Position numbers and translations under genes: made by a program
Source: Channa striata
Taxonomy: Eukaryota > Chordata > Actinopteri > Anabantiformes > Channidae
DNA: 64,000 nt
Direction of reading: 5' to 3'
Assembly (NCBI GenBank): GCA_033026295.1
Contig: CM065180.1
Span: forward strand, 19,187,523-19,251,522
In this document: positions 51,718 through 63,210 of the stretch, piece by piece
How the letters are laid out: every line of letters begins with the position of its first letter
How positions within the stretch are numbered: position 1 is the first letter of the stretch
The notes under the pieces: generated by a model
Databases searched by the model: none
What the model was told of the DNA's origin: nothing
What the model saw: only the letters and a program-made list of their open reading frames with translations

Positions 51718-52193
51718 TCTATCTGGCACAGTAATACACGGCCGAGTCCTCTGTCTTTAAGTTGGACAGTGTCAGATATGTCATGCTGTTGCTGTCGTCT
51801 CTGGTGATTTCTAGACGTCCTTGCAGACTGCTGGCATAACCATAGCTGGTTCCACTATATCTATATCCCATCCATTCCAGTCCTTTTCCTGCAGGTTGTC
51901 TGATCCAGTGCATAGTAAAGCTGCTAAACGTGAAACCAGATCCTCTGCAGGACAGACTCAGAGTCTCTCCAGGCTTTTTCACGACTGAACTGGAAGGAAT
52001 CGACTCCATACTCTGACCTGAACTACCTGACATAAAAGGAGGGAAACCAGAGAAGAAAGTCAAACTGGCAGATTTGTTGATATCGCTCCTGAACCATCAG
52101 TCGATATTCATATAAAATATAAAGCAGAAAGAATGAGCAGAACTTACAGGTGAGAGAGAGAACAAGCAGCAGCAGAGTGAATGTGTTGATCAT
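51718..52193 (-). pseudogene. IGHV: IGHV F-51.7k, open frame but defective heptamer
   Basis: Leader exon 52148-52193 (MINTFTLLLLVLSLT), V exon 51718-52027: ESIPSSSVVKKPGETLSLSC, CDR1 GFTFSSFT, MHWIRQPAGKGLEWMGY, RYSGTSYG, RLEITRDDSNSMTYLTLSN, TEDSAVYYCAR. The whole domain is open, with a stop codon only after CAR at the coding end. Heptamer is CTCGGTG (51711-51717), which lacks the critical CAC; nonamer ACAAAAACT 51679-51687, spacer 23. Perfect octamer 52280-52287. Best read as an open V whose RSS is probably dead; it could also join rarely. Confidence 0.75.
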
Positions 52194-52419
52194 CCTGAGG
52201 CTGGAGATGTGACCTCTGATGCTCCACACACAGTATAAGAGCAGGACACAAGGACACAGGGACAGAAGGACACTGTGTCATTTGCATCAGGACGTGATGG
52301 AGTGGGCGGGGCTTATGTGTATTCACTCTGTTAAACACACAAATCCACAGAGAACAAACACATTTTTTGTCTTTTGCTTAATACACCAGAAACCTTTGTA
52401 TCCATGAGATGGTTCACAG

Positions 52420-52640
52420 TCTAAAGTCTAGTCACAGTCTATCAGCTCCACTGTCTTCAATCCTGGTAAAATCACTTTGAAAGCAGTTTGAACCTGTGTA
52501 CATCCCCCAGTCCACTTCAGAACTTTCCCTGGTCTCTGTCATATCCAGTTCATTTGGATGCTTATCATATCATAACCAGATATGACTCAGGACACGTTCA
52601 CTGTCTCTCCAGGTCCTTTCACCTTAGAGTCAGGATGCTC
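52420..52640 (-). pseudogene. Family G IGHV relic, duplicate
   Basis: Copy of 29560-29760 with SKVKGPGETVNVS and decayed FR2/FR3 pieces. No RSS or leader. Confidence 0.7.
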
Positions 52641-53061
52641 CAGCAAAGAATTGCAGATAAATAAAGAGATTATTTTCTGACCATAAAGAAAAACAAAACA
52701 CAATAAAATCCAGAAATTGCTTATTTCCATTTTGCTGCTGCTGTAAAGTAATTCAGTGTTTTCTAGCCTCAGTCTTAGAATAATCGTATAAATCATATAA
52801 AGCTGCATCAGGGTTGTGCTGCAGTTGAGCAGCTGAGTTTGTGTAGACGTCCCTCTACAGGTTTGTAAGGGAATGTGTCACACAGACACGGCACATGTTC
52901 TCTAGAAATTCTCATGTTCATTTTTTTTAATACTATAGGATTAGGATTATTATTTTCAACATGATTGTTATTTGTATTGCTGTAAGTATTAAGTATGAAT
53001 GTTTATGTGACTCTGTCACATGTATTTCTTGATATTGTGCAGGTCTGTTGGTGGTTTGTGT
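52641..53061. other. Flank, duplicate of 29.76-30.24 kb
   Basis: Non-coding. The duplicate at 29.8 kb holds about 50 bases that are missing here. Confidence 0.45.
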
Positions 53062-53090
53062 CACTGTGAGTCCACGTACACTAATAAACA
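53062..53090 (-). pseudogene. B-type IGHV 3'-end relic, duplicate
   Basis: Heptamer CACAGTG 53062-53068 followed by AVY, stop and CT, as at 30241-30275. Confidence 0.6.
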
Positions 53091-53331
53091 GCTTTAAAGT
53101 AGATCTGTATGTGTGGGAAAGAAACTTAATCTTCGGACCATTATTCATTATAATAAAACAACTATTATTATTAGATAGTAATTAAAATCAATAATGTTTA
53201 CTTCAAAACCCACTAAAATATTTTCTTTTTCAAAAACAACATCATCAATAACATCAAACACTTAAAGACATTAAAGACTATTTGACAAAGTAGGTTTTTG
53301 TTCAGCTGTTCAACCAACTTCAGTCACTGTG

Positions 53332-53779
53332 AGTCTCTGGCACAATAATAAACAGCAGAATCTTCAGTTTTCAGACTGTTCATCTGCAGAAACAGCTGCT
53401 CTCTGCTGTTGTCTCTGGAGACGGTGAACCGGCCTTGGACTGACTGAGAGTAATATTTGCCGCTACTGTCATATGCAATGCTCGCAACCCACTCCAGTCC
53501 TTTTCCAGGAGCCTGTCTGATCCAGCCCATGTAGTAGCTGCTGAATGACAGTCCAGATGTTGTACATGTTAATTTGTGAGATTCTCCAGGTCTTTTAACC
53601 ACTGACTCAGATTGTGTCAGAGTCTGAGCATCAACACCTGCCGAGATGAAACAAAAAACATATTTGCTGTTAGTTTGGATGTTGCATGAAAAACAAATGA
53701 TTTCAATCTGGGATCAGTAAAATTCTTCACCTGTCCAGCAGAGAGTTAACAGCAGCAGTCCTGTCCTACAGTCCATCAT
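53332..53779 (-). CDS. IGHV: IGHV segment A-53.3k, open
   Basis: Family A. Leader exon 53731-53779 (MMDCRTGLLLLTLCWT), V exon 53332-53637. FR1 is somewhat different (ESHKLTCTTSGLSFSS), CDR1 GLSFSSYY, FR2 MGWIRQAPGKGLEWVAS, CDR2 IAYDSSGK, FR3 RFTVSRDNSREQLFLQM, end YYCARDS. Consensus RSS 53293-53331. Octamer variant ATGCAAAA 53850-53857. 3' flank matches the 30.5 kb gene but the intron and 5' side match the 17.4 kb gene, so a breakpoint lies within or near the V exon. Open. Confidence 0.92.
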
Positions 53780-53857
53780 GTCCAACTGTGTGTCCACTGT
53801 CCTCTTGTCCTCTTGTCCTCTATGATAAATAGAGGTGAAGACATTTGAGTTTTGCAT

Positions 53858-54640
53858 TAACTCCTCCTGACCAGAGGTGGAAGTAACAAATACGTCTTTA
53901 CAGTCCGTATAACTTGAGAATTAATTTTTCGAACCAACTCCTCCCTACATTGTAACTCACATGTCTGTACTTCCAACTCTTTACATTTTCTAAACAGGAA
54001 GAGGAACAGTCTGGATTCACAAGCAGCAGGGTTTGAACCTCCACAGTCCAGTTTTATTGTAACCTCACTCACTGCAGGAGGCTTCTTACAGGTTTGACTA
54101 TTAATAACATTAATATGATTTATTAAATGAATGCAATAATTTCTTTTAAATAGTTTTCTGCATAAACTTGGTTTATAAGACAATGCAATGTTAAAAAAAT
54201 AAAATAAAATAAAACACTAACAGAGCTTTCCCAGGTTGTCTGGTCTGTCTCTTTAATTTTATTCTTTAAGACATAATTAGAGCTGCTGTTTTCTGATCGT
54301 AATGTTTCATATTGTGAGGAATTAATTTTAGTTCCCTAACTCTGGTCTTCAAAGTTAAAGTTTTATTTTAAGCTAGTTGTGAACATTATTAATCACCGTT
54401 TTTAACACAAACATGAGATTTTTCTGATACTCAAATTTCATCGAGGTTAAAAAAAAGAGACAGAAAATCAAGTTGTATTAAAAGTAGTTACAACTGCATT
54501 TCATTTTCAGTCTCAGTTTCTCATTACACTCTGTGGGGAATATTAGCAATATTATACAGTGAAGGTGAAGGTTTTATTTTAATTAGAGAAACTTGTACAA
54601 TAACATTTTTTAAATATTGCAAATAAAAACCTGGAAATGT
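53858..54640. repeat. Upstream flank shared with 17.94-18.19 kb
   Basis: 53865-54095 duplicates the flank of the 17.4 kb gene. The rest is AT-rich. Confidence 0.55.
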
Positions 54641-54755
54641 CACTGTGGCTCTTATGATAAACAGCAGAATCTTTAGTCTTCACTTTGTTCATCTGGAGAT
54701 AATCTTGCTGTCTGCGTTTGTCTCTGGAGACAGTAAAGTGACCTTGGACATACTT
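54641..54755 (-). pseudogene. Family A IGHV FR3 relic, duplicate
   Basis: Counterpart of 5429-5537: heptamer CACAGTG 54641-54647, YVQGHFTVSRD, KTKDSAVYH with the cysteine lost. Confidence 0.75.
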
Positions 54756-55102
54756 TGTCCTAGTTTGCAGAATTACTCATTTTTGCTCTTTGTCTCTTTG
54801 AGTGTAAATGACTTTTACATCACTGTTGGAAACAGCAGACTCCTCATGAACACAGGTAAATGTGCATCTGTTTCCAATCTAAAGCTTCAACACAACCAGG
54901 AAAGAGAACGTCCAAAGTCTGAAACGTCCAAAATCTATCAAAAAAGTGCAAGTACTTGTATTATTTCTTGAATATCAATATAATTTTAGGGGGGTGAGAA
55001 AATCTGAAATCATTCATGGTCTTTGGGCTCCTCCTCTGGAGGCTTTACGTAAAGACACTGAGGGGTTTTTGTTCAGCTCCACTGATGGTTTGTGTCACTG
55101 TG

Positions 55103-55524
55103 AGTCTCTGGCACAGTAATACACAGCAGTGTCTTCAGGCTGGACATTCTGTCCAATTAAAGTCACTCTGTTGCTGGAAGTTTGTAGCTCAATACTGAAC
55201 TTGTTCTTCAGTGAATCTTTGTAGTCAGAGCCTCCTGTATATTTGCTTCCAATCCACTCCATTTCTTTTCCTGCAGCTTGTCTGATCCAAGCTGTGTAGT
55301 AGTCACTCACAGAATAAGAGACCTGACAGGTGATGGACAGACGTTGACCTGCCTGCACAGTCACAGACTCTGGCTGTGTCAACTCTTCACACTTCACACC
55401 TGTTAAAAGAAGAACATGAAATGAAATATGACTTTATGCTACAAAAAACCTCATGACTTTGTCAAATCCAGAGAGACTCACAGGATCCAGCTGCCAACAG
55501 CAGCAGCAGAACTACACAGAACAT
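55103..55524 (-). CDS. IGHV: IGHV segment C-55.1k, open
   Basis: Family C. Leader exon 55482-55524 encodes MFCVVLLLLLAAGS; V exon 55103-55399. FR1 has QAGQRLSITC (Pro to Ala), CDR1 YSVSDYY, FR2 TAWIRQAAGKEMEWIGS, CDR2 KYTGGSD, FR3 KNKFSIELQTSSNRVTL, end DTAVYYCARDS. Consensus RSS 55064-55102. TATA ttttata 55573-55579, octamer variant ATGCAAAC 55605-55612. First gene of the third C/H/A module. Open. Confidence 0.93.
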
Positions 55525-55900
55525 GGTTTACAGTGAGGTGACGTGAAGTCCACAGACAGTCTGATGTGAAGCTTTTATATCTGAGTGACAGGAAACATCA
55601 GTGAGTTTGCATAGACTCAAACATGGAACATGAATATTGGCCGAATTGGAGCCGATGATGTTGAATTTTGTGATTTTTAAAAATGTTTCATCTTTGGAGA
55701 AATAAAACAGTGGTTTGTAATTTGAAATAATGAATCTCTGGGTGTGACGTCAATATTAAAACATGATCTAATTTTATGAATTTAAAGATAAGAATCATTA
55801 CTTATAATGACATTATTACTGCTGTTAGGAAAGTGTCTATGATAGAAAAGAACAAATCAACAATGTAATGACAGTAGAAGTTTAAGTGTCTTAACACAAT

Positions 55901-56118
55901 TGGCATCATTTTGGTAAAAGCCTCCTCCTCCATATTGAAGCATATTGTTTACGCAGAAAAAAATTCTTAATCATAAATAGTAAAATATTTATCATGATAA
56001 ATGAAGATGGAGGAAGCAGATACAAAGAAAACCTGACAAGCCTGACTGCAGATATTTGTGTGTGTCCACCAGAAACTGCTGGTATCAGCAACAATGTTCT
56101 ACATGTAGTTAAAGTCGT
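55901..56118 (-). pseudogene. H-type leader relic with B CDR2 fragment, copy 3
   Basis: Leader 56070-56118 starts with ACG; CDR2 fragment YGGGGFYQ at about 55901-55941. As in the other two module copies. Confidence 0.75.
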
Positions 56119-57160
56119 AGAGGAAATGTTTTGTCTGTCTCATTTGTGGTTTGATTTGTCGTCAGTTTGCAGTGAGAATCAATAAGGATGAAGGAGAATG
56201 AGATCTGCATTGACTCCTCAAGAGCTAAGAAAATCTAAAAGATTGACGTCCTAAAATTGAAATATATCATCTGAAATAATTTGATCCATATACATTTCAG
56301 ATATACTGTATATTTTCATTTAATTAGAACTTGTTACAGATGTTCTCTCTCAAATATTTAGATTTTATATTCTGGTGGACGTGAGACATCAGCAAAATGA
56401 ACAGAGTAGATCCAGGACTTTGATTCTTAGCTCAGTCTGTGAACAACAAAGAAAACATAGAAATAACATATTTCTTACATTCATTCATGATATTAAGCAT
56501 GAGTAAAATGTGTTTTTGACATGTTTTTAATGATTTAATGGACAGAATTTAAATCGATTTTTACTGGAGTTTATCAGAATTACTTCCATCATCCAAACAG
56601 TTTGATTCTGTATGTAAATGGCTTCAACTTCTTATTGTGCACCAAACTGAGAGAACATACACACATACACTATGAAAAATGAACATGTAAATTCTAATAG
56701 AGACACAAATCAATTACAGGCTGAGGTTTGTTCTGTTGTAATGTTTCAGTTGTGTGCACATGTTTGACATACAGTGGAACCTCTGAAACCTGCGATCAGC
56801 AGCAAAATGGTTTCAGATGTTCAAATGAAACAGTGTTTAACCATGTGACATGTGGACAGTTGGATGTTTTTGCTGAAACATCTGTCTTATTCAGATCATA
56901 ATTCCCTAGTTGTTTTTCCCAAATTGTTTTTTATTTTCAGCAATGTTTTTCTTCATGTTTTTGTCTTCACCCTGGAATAAACAATAAAAGCTTTCATTCA
57001 TTTATACTAAATATTTAATCATATTTGTTTCATATTGTTCACTTTAATCATGATAAACTATGTTTACCTAAAAAAACTAGAATAGGGCTTTAATTTCTAA
57101 ACTTTTAAAGACTTAAGCAACATGAAATATGTGACATAGTAACAGTCTGTCAACCGAGCA
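56119..57160. repeat. C/H/A module spacer, copy 3
   Basis: Non-coding, same order as 33771-34807 and containing the stretch that is deleted in copy 2. Confidence 0.7.
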
Positions 57161-57199
57161 GGTTTTTGTTCAGCTGCTGAATCAACTTCAGTCACTGTG

Positions 57200-57646
57200 A
57201 GTCTCTGGCACAATAATAAACAGCAGAATCTTCAGTTTTCAGACTGTTCATCTGCAGTAACAGCTGGTTTCTGCTGTCGTCTCTGGAGATTGTGAACCGG
57301 CCTTGGACTGACTGTGAGTAGTATCTTCTGCTACCACTACCAGTATCATGCCAGGCAATCCACTCCAGTCCTTTACCAGGAGCCTGTCTGATCCAGGCCA
57401 TATAGTTGCTGCTGATTGTTAATCCAGATCCAGTACAGGTCAGTCTGTGAGATTCTCCAGGTCTTTTAACAACTGGTTCAGATTCTGTCAGAGTCTGAGC
57501 ATCAACACCTGCAGAGACACAGAACAAAATTGCATGTGAGTTTAGATGTGAAGTTAAAATCCAATTATATCTATTGTAGATCAATAAACCTCTTCACCTG
57601 TCCAGCAGAGAGTTAACAGCAACAGTCCTGTCCTACAGTCCATCAT
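57200..57646 (-). CDS. IGHV: IGHV segment A-57.2k, open
   Basis: Family A. Leader exon 57598-57646 (MMDCRTGLLLLTLCWT), V exon 57200-57508. CDR1 GLTISSNY, FR2 MAWIRQAPGKGLEWIAW, a long CDR2 HDTGSGSR, then YYSQSVQGRFTISRDDSRNQLLLQM, end YYCARDS. Consensus RSS 57161-57199. Octamer variant ATGCAAAA 57719-57726. The 3' flank matches the 34.8 and 39.0 kb genes while the 5' side matches the 30.5 and 62.3 kb genes. Most divergent CDRs among the A genes. Open. Confidence 0.93.
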
Positions 57647-58110
57647 GTCCAACTGTGTGTCCACTGTCCTCTGTCGTCCTCTCTGTAGACACATAAGTAG
57701 AGCTGGAGGACATCTGAGTTTTGCATTAACTCCTCCTCAAATGGCCGAAGCCAGAAACTCAAACAAGAACAGTGAGAACATGAAGACAACACGTTTGAAT
57801 ACGTGAACTTGTAGCTGTAATTTAGACGTGTTTTTGATTCCACTTCTGTCTCCTCCAAGATAAATGATTAAAAGAACTTTATTTATAACTCTAATAAAAT
57901 GTGAGTATTACTTTATAGATTTACATTAGGTTCCTCTTCACTCACACTCCTCAGATCATCTTAGAATAGTGGACACTTTGTTTCTTGCTGTGTGTTTTAC
58001 TCCTGCTGTCATTACTGGGAACAATTACTGTTAGTTACAGCAAATAACCATGTTTTTGTTGAGCACAAGAAACAGGAAGTTACAAACCTCAACAACAGCT
58101 GATCTTTCCC

Positions 58111-58234
58111 CATTCCAGTCCTTTTCCTGGTTTCTGACGAAGAGCAAGTCTTTAGACTTTACAGGACTCGGTGAGTGATTGTCCAGGTCTGCTGACTACA
58201 GGCTCTAAGGGGGTGAGGGACTGGCCCTGAGCAG
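58111..58234 (-). pseudogene. Family D IGHV FR1-FR2 relic
   Basis: Copy of 31425-31551 with the same lesions. Confidence 0.7.
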
Positions 58235-59215
58235 CTGGAAGAGACAGACACAGCAACTGCACAGATTGATATGAAGCTTATAATACGCAGGCACAACAGG
58301 CGGAGACTGTTTATCAGCCGATTAAATGTAAATTTTTTGTTCAATAAGACCAAACAGAAAGTTTAGTTGATGATGTAAATAGAGGAAGAAGCGACTTCAG
58401 CACCACAGTAACTGTGACTGTGTCCTCAGTCACTGTTCATCTGTGTGAACTGGATCCTTGTGAGAATTTCTTTACAATAAGCTGAGACAGACGGGTGATT
58501 TGAGTCCAGGGTGGACCCACAAAAAACTGATTTCCTCATTGTTTTGCCCAATAAAGCACATGACAGTCTCTCATTTATACAATTATACAACAAAAACAGT
58601 AGAAAATTAAGTCAATATATATTTAACTGAGTGTTTTGTATATTTATTAATTATTGTTTGACTGGTTCTGGAGGATTCTTTACATACTGTGATACTCCAA
58701 CTCTGCTTCACACTCCTGCAGACTAACAATTAAAACAGATTCAGTAAAGACATTCACCAAGTCAAATGTTTAATATTCATCTACAGTCTCAGAGGAGACG
58801 TTTGAATAAAACTGTAAGTTAACAAGAGACGGGTTCAGTACGTCTTCATTGGATTTTATTTCAGGGTTTTTAGCTTTTGTGATTTCCAGAAATTATTAGG
58901 TGTAAGTGTAATTCTTAAACTCTTCAAATAAAATGGGGTTTGATTTTTTTAAGTACATCACAGTATAAATCAGGTAACCGTTTGTTTTCTTTGGGAGGTG
59001 TAGTTGAATTAATAAATGTAATATTGATAAAACCTAATGTTAAGAAGTAAAAATACACTTTTTTTTACTCTCAGCTGTAAGAGAGTTGAAGTTTAAAGTG
59101 ACTGGAAAAGAACATCTTTCACTGGACAAAATCTATCAAATAAATGCAAATGGATTTGTATTATTCATTGATTTTAGTTTTTCTAGTGTTGGGATCTGAA
59201 ATCATTCATGGTGTT
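58235..59215. repeat. Segmental repeat block R1, copy 4
   Basis: As 2640-3770, but about 120 bases near its start (cgttataataaagtgg region) are deleted here. Confidence 0.75.
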
Positions 59216-59225
59216 TGGGCTCCTC

Positions 59226-59382
59226 CTCTGGCTGTGTCAACTCTTCACACTTCACACCTGTTAAAAGAAGAACATGAAATGAAATATCACGTTATGCTGC
59301 AAAAAACCTCATGACTTTGTCAAATCCAGAGAGACTCACAGGATCCAGCTGCCAACAGCAGCAGCAGAGCTACAGAGAACAT
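59226..59382 (-). pseudogene. Family C unit with V exon deleted
   Basis: Leader exon 59340-59382 (MFSVALLLLLAAGS), intron, acceptor and the first 10 codons (CEELTQP) are intact, then the sequence jumps straight to the 3' flank ctcctcctctgg. The RSS and the rest of V are gone. TATA and octamer variant ATGCAAAC (59463-59470) remain. The junction lies in ctctgg, present at both parental ends. Confidence 0.9.
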
Positions 59383-59470
59383 GGTTTACAGTGACGTGAC
59401 GTGAAGTCCACAGACAGTCTGATGTGAAGCTTTTATATCTGAGTGACAGGAAACATCAGTGAGTTTGCAT

Positions 59471-60000
59471 AGACTCAAACATGGAACATGAATATTGGCC
59501 GAATTGGAGCCGATGATGTTGAATTTTGTGATTTGTAAAAATGTTTCATCTTTATAGAAATAAAACAGTGGTTTGTAATTTAAAATAATGAATCTCTGGG
59601 TGTGACGTCAATATTAAAACATGATCTAATTTTATGAATTTAAAGATTAGAATCAATAAGAAGAAGTTGTTTTGTAAATGTGTTCATGTTTTCATAAGTA
59701 GTGAATCTCTTTTAAATTTGATTTGAACCATGAGTGAATTTCTTACATTGCACATTTTTTTCTTTTGTCTTTGTTTATTTGCCCACTTATTTGGTCACTG
59801 AGCAAAGAGGATGACAGTATAAACCAATAAAATATTTTGTTAATTTACAGTAAATATTTAATTACATATGTTTCATATTTGTCACTTTAATTCTGATAAA
59901 ATATCATTATCTCAAATGTTAAAATGGGGCTATAATTTCTAAACCCTTAAAGACTCTTAACATGAAATATGTGACACAGTCAAAGTCTGTCAACCCAGCA
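59471..60000. other. Intergenic, promoter-distal flank
   Basis: The first part matches other C promoter flanks. The remainder is A-gene 3' flank. No gene. Confidence 0.5.
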
Positions 60001-60155
60001 GGTTTTTGTTCAGCTGTTCAACCAACTTCAGTCACTGTGAGTCTCTGGCACAATAATAAACAGCAGAATCTTCAGTTTTCAGACTGTTCATCTGCAGATA
60101 CACCTGCTGTCTGCTGTCGTCTCTGGAGATGGTGAACCGGCCTTTCACTGACTGT
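60001..60155 (-). pseudogene. Truncated family A IGHV with perfect RSS
   Basis: RSS 60001-60039 is consensus (CACAGTG, 23, ACAAAAACC). Coding 60040-60155 reads QSVKGRFTISRDDSRQQ through YYCARDS without a lesion, then ends at 60155 in CDR2, where block R2 begins. FR1, FR2 and leader are missing. A recombination substrate with no full exon. Confidence 0.88.
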
Positions 60156-60700
60156 TGAAAGGTATTTTTTCAATATTGAAGTTTATTTTTGTTCCCACAC
60201 ACACGCAGGATTTATGCCCCGGTAGAGAGAAGGTGATTCATGTCTCACAGGAAAACAGCAGCTCAGGAAGTGAAACCATTGATCATTTGTGAAACAAAAA
60301 CAAGTTGTTTTCTCCAATAAAAGTAAATCTTATGCAAACTAAATGTTTTCATAAGTTTCGTATAAATTGTTTAAAATCCCTTTAGTGTCTTTGACCAAAG
60401 TCTCTGCTGTGTATTACACTGTGTTATTGATGCTGCAGATTAAGAAGAGGTCAGATAATCAGACTGTAGATCTCAGATTAAACATATTTACTCTTTTAAC
60501 CTGTGTAAATAATTCTCTAATGATTCATATATTACAGACAAGAAGAAGCAAGTGTCAGTTGATCACACCTGCTCCTGTTCTATCCTCACAAAATTTAATT
60601 AGGAACATGAGCTTATTTGCATTAGAAAGTACAATTATGTGGTTTTTACTATATTTCGGAACCTTTTAGCATATAAGACAATGACGTCACCATATAATTT
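60156..60700. repeat. Repeat block R2, copy 4
   Basis: Same non-coding block as at 13.5, 20.7 and 47.6 kb; here it is fused to a truncated V. Confidence 0.65.
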
Positions 60701-61520
60701 CTCATTTTTGTAACATTATGGTATTGGTGAGGACCCAGGAAAGTGAATGTAAAGGAAAACAATGTATTGATTTATTTAAAATATGTAGATGAGGATTGGA
60801 TGATTCAGAAGTATGAGAGAGATGATCTGGATCTGAGGAGGACAGACAGGTAAGTCAAAGTGATAACGACTGGGGAAACAGTGAGAGGATTCTGTGGGGT
60901 GTTGGGGTCGTGGAAGCTGAGAGACTAAAGCAGAGCGGGGGAGAGCGGTCCGTCATGTGATGCAGGAAACAAAAAACCGGCTGCAGATTACAGGAGAAAA
61001 TAAGGGACACACAGGGGACAAAGTCCAAAGCAACACAAAGGAACAACTAAAGCGCGAATATCAAAATCGAAGAGCAACGAGAAACGTGGAACAAACTGAA
61101 ATAACCAGAGTCCGTAAGTCCAAAGAAAGATTTCCACATAAAACAATCCTTAGAAGTTGGGGAATCCAAGAAATGTCACCAAAAATCCAAGCGCGGAGAA
61201 AACCAAAACCCAAACAGTCCACTTCCTCCGGAAACAGGAATTTAACAGCAAACGTTGGGCCAGAGGAAACTTCACAGGTAGGACAGACAAAAGAACCAAG
61301 CGGGCAGGAACAAACTTGGAAACCGGGATAGGACAAAAGCTCAAAGACCGAAGTACCAACAGACTCAATTTACTATGACAATCTGGGACGGAAAGACAGG
61401 AGAGAGTGTAAGAAGGGAGCGAAATGACCACGAATGAGCAGGTTACCAAGGCAACACACATCAGCTTATAGCTCATGTTTGACATTAAGTCCTTCATTCA
61501 ACACACAGAAGGCTCACGAC
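60701..61520. other. Unidentified purine-rich segment
   Basis: Richer in G and A than its surroundings (about 60830-61450), with none of the IGHV repeat landmarks. Long open stretches on both strands look like composition effects. A transposon fragment is possible, but no transposase motif or terminal repeats were seen. Confidence 0.4.
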
Positions 61521-61732
61521 ATTGTAGTAGGGATGGATTCAAATAACCGATTTTTATGCAATTTAGTTTTAGTCAGTTTCTCATTTTTAACAGGCAGAAA
61601 TAACATTTTTTCTCAGTGAACTGCTCCTGAATTCATTCATGGTCTGAGGCTCCTCCTCTGGTGGTTTCATGTAACTAGTGTCAGACACTGAGGGGTTTTT
61701 GTTCAGCTCCACTGATGGTTTGTGTCACTGTG

Positions 61733-62062
61733 TCTGTCTCTCGCACAGTAATACACAGCAGTGTCTTCAGGCTGGACATTCTGTCCAATTAGAGTCACTG
61801 TCTTACTGGAAGATTCTATGGTGATACTGAACTTGGTCTTCAGTGAATCTTTGTAGAATGAAGCTGCTGTATATTTTCTCCCAATCCACTCCAGTCCTTT
61901 TCCTGCAGCTTGTCTGATCCAACCTGTCCAGTAGCTGCTCACAGAGTCTGACTGTGTCAACTGTTAAATAAAGGATGTGATGAAATATTGAAACAATTAA
62001 ATAACAAGAGAAATATAGACTGTGACAAAGCTAGAGAGAGTCAAAAGATCCAGCTGCCAACA
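61733..62062 (-). pseudogene. IGHV: IGHV pseudogene C-61.7k (FR1 deleted)
   Basis: Family C. From CDR1 on it is intact: SSYWTGWIRQAAGKGLEWIGR, KYTAAS, KFSITIESSSKTVTL, DTAVYYCARDR, with a consensus RSS (61694-61732). But the exon start reads LTQSDSV and then jumps into CDR1, so about 20 codons of FR1 including the first cysteine are missing, in frame. The leader is reduced to LLAAGS at about 62046-62062 with its donor and ATG lost. Non-functional. Confidence 0.88.
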
Positions 62063-62309
62063 AAAAATAACATTTTATATAAATGTTATATATACACTGT
62101 AGAATAGATTATACATGTTTGGAACTTTAATAAAGATGTAATTATCTTAGTTTAATATTGTTCATTTTAAACCCAATAAAGATATGATCTTCCTCCACAA
62201 CAAAAATTGCTAAACACTTAAAGACCTAAGGACACAAAAAATGTGACAGTAGGATTCCATCAACCCAGGAGGTTTTTGTTCAGCTGTTCAACCAACTTCA
62301 GTCACTGTG

Positions 62310-62749
62310 AGTCTCTGGCACAATAATAAACAGCAGAATCTTCAGTTTTCAGACTGTTCATCTGCAGATACACCTGCTGTCTGCTGTTGTCTCTGGAGAT
62401 GGTGAACCGGCCTTTCACTGAGTCTGAGTAGATGCTGCCACCGCTATCAGTGATGCGAGCGATCCACTCCAGTCCTTTTCCAGGAGCCTGTCTGATCCAG
62501 TGCATATAATAGCTGCTAAATGTGAATCCAGATCCAGTACAGGTCAGTTTGTGAGATTCTCCAGGTCTTTTAACAACTGGTTCAGATTCTGTCAGAGTCT
62601 GAGCATCAACACCTGCTGAGACACATAAAAAAATATCAAGTGAGTTATAATCTTGAATTAAAAAGGAACTATATTCATTAACATGAGTATAATTCTTCAC
62701 CTGTCCAGCAGAGAGTTAACAGCAACAGTCCTGTCCTACAGTCCATCAT
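62310..62749 (-). CDS. IGHV: IGHV segment A-62.3k, open
   Basis: Family A. Leader exon 62701-62749 (MMDCRTGLLLLTLCWT), V exon 62310-62612. CDR1 GFTFSSYY, FR2 MHWIRQAPGKGLEWIAR, CDR2 ITDSGGS, then IYSDSVKGRFTISRDNSRQQ, end YYCARDS; one residue shorter between CDR2 and FR3 than its relatives. RSS 62271-62309 consensus. Octamer variant ATGCAAAA 62822-62829. Intron and promoter are nearly the same as the 30.5 kb gene. Open. Confidence 0.93.
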
Positions 62750-62829
62750 GTCCAACTGTGTGTCCACTGTCCTCTGTCGTCCTCTCTGCAGACTGATAAG
62801 TAGAGCTGGAGGACATCTGAGTTTTGCAT

Positions 62830-63210
62830 TAACTCCTCCTCAAATGGCTGAAGCCAGAAACTCAAACAAGAACAGTGAGAAGATGAAGACAACACGTTTG
62901 AATACGTGAACTTATAGCTGTAATTTAGACGTGTTTTTGATTCCACTTCTGTCTCCTCCAAGATTAATGATTAAAAGAACTTTATTTATAACTCTAATAA
63001 AATGTAAGTATTACTTTATAGATTTACATCAGCTTCCTCTTCACTCACACTCCTCAGATCATCTTAGAATAGTGGAGACTTTGTTTCTTACTGTGTGTTT
63101 TACTCCTGCTGTCATTACTGGGAACAATTACTGTTAGTTACAGCAAATAACCATGTTTTTGTTGAGCACAAGAAACAGGAAGTTACAAACCTCAACGACA
63201 GCTGATCTTT
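62830..63210. repeat. A-gene upstream flank, copy 4
   Basis: Same as 31045-31424. Non-coding. Confidence 0.65.

Noticed and set aside
60957..61331. Overlapping open frames of 91-124 codons on both strands
   Set aside because: Low-complexity, charged translation in a purine-rich segment, with no conserved motif, splice context or homologue recognised.
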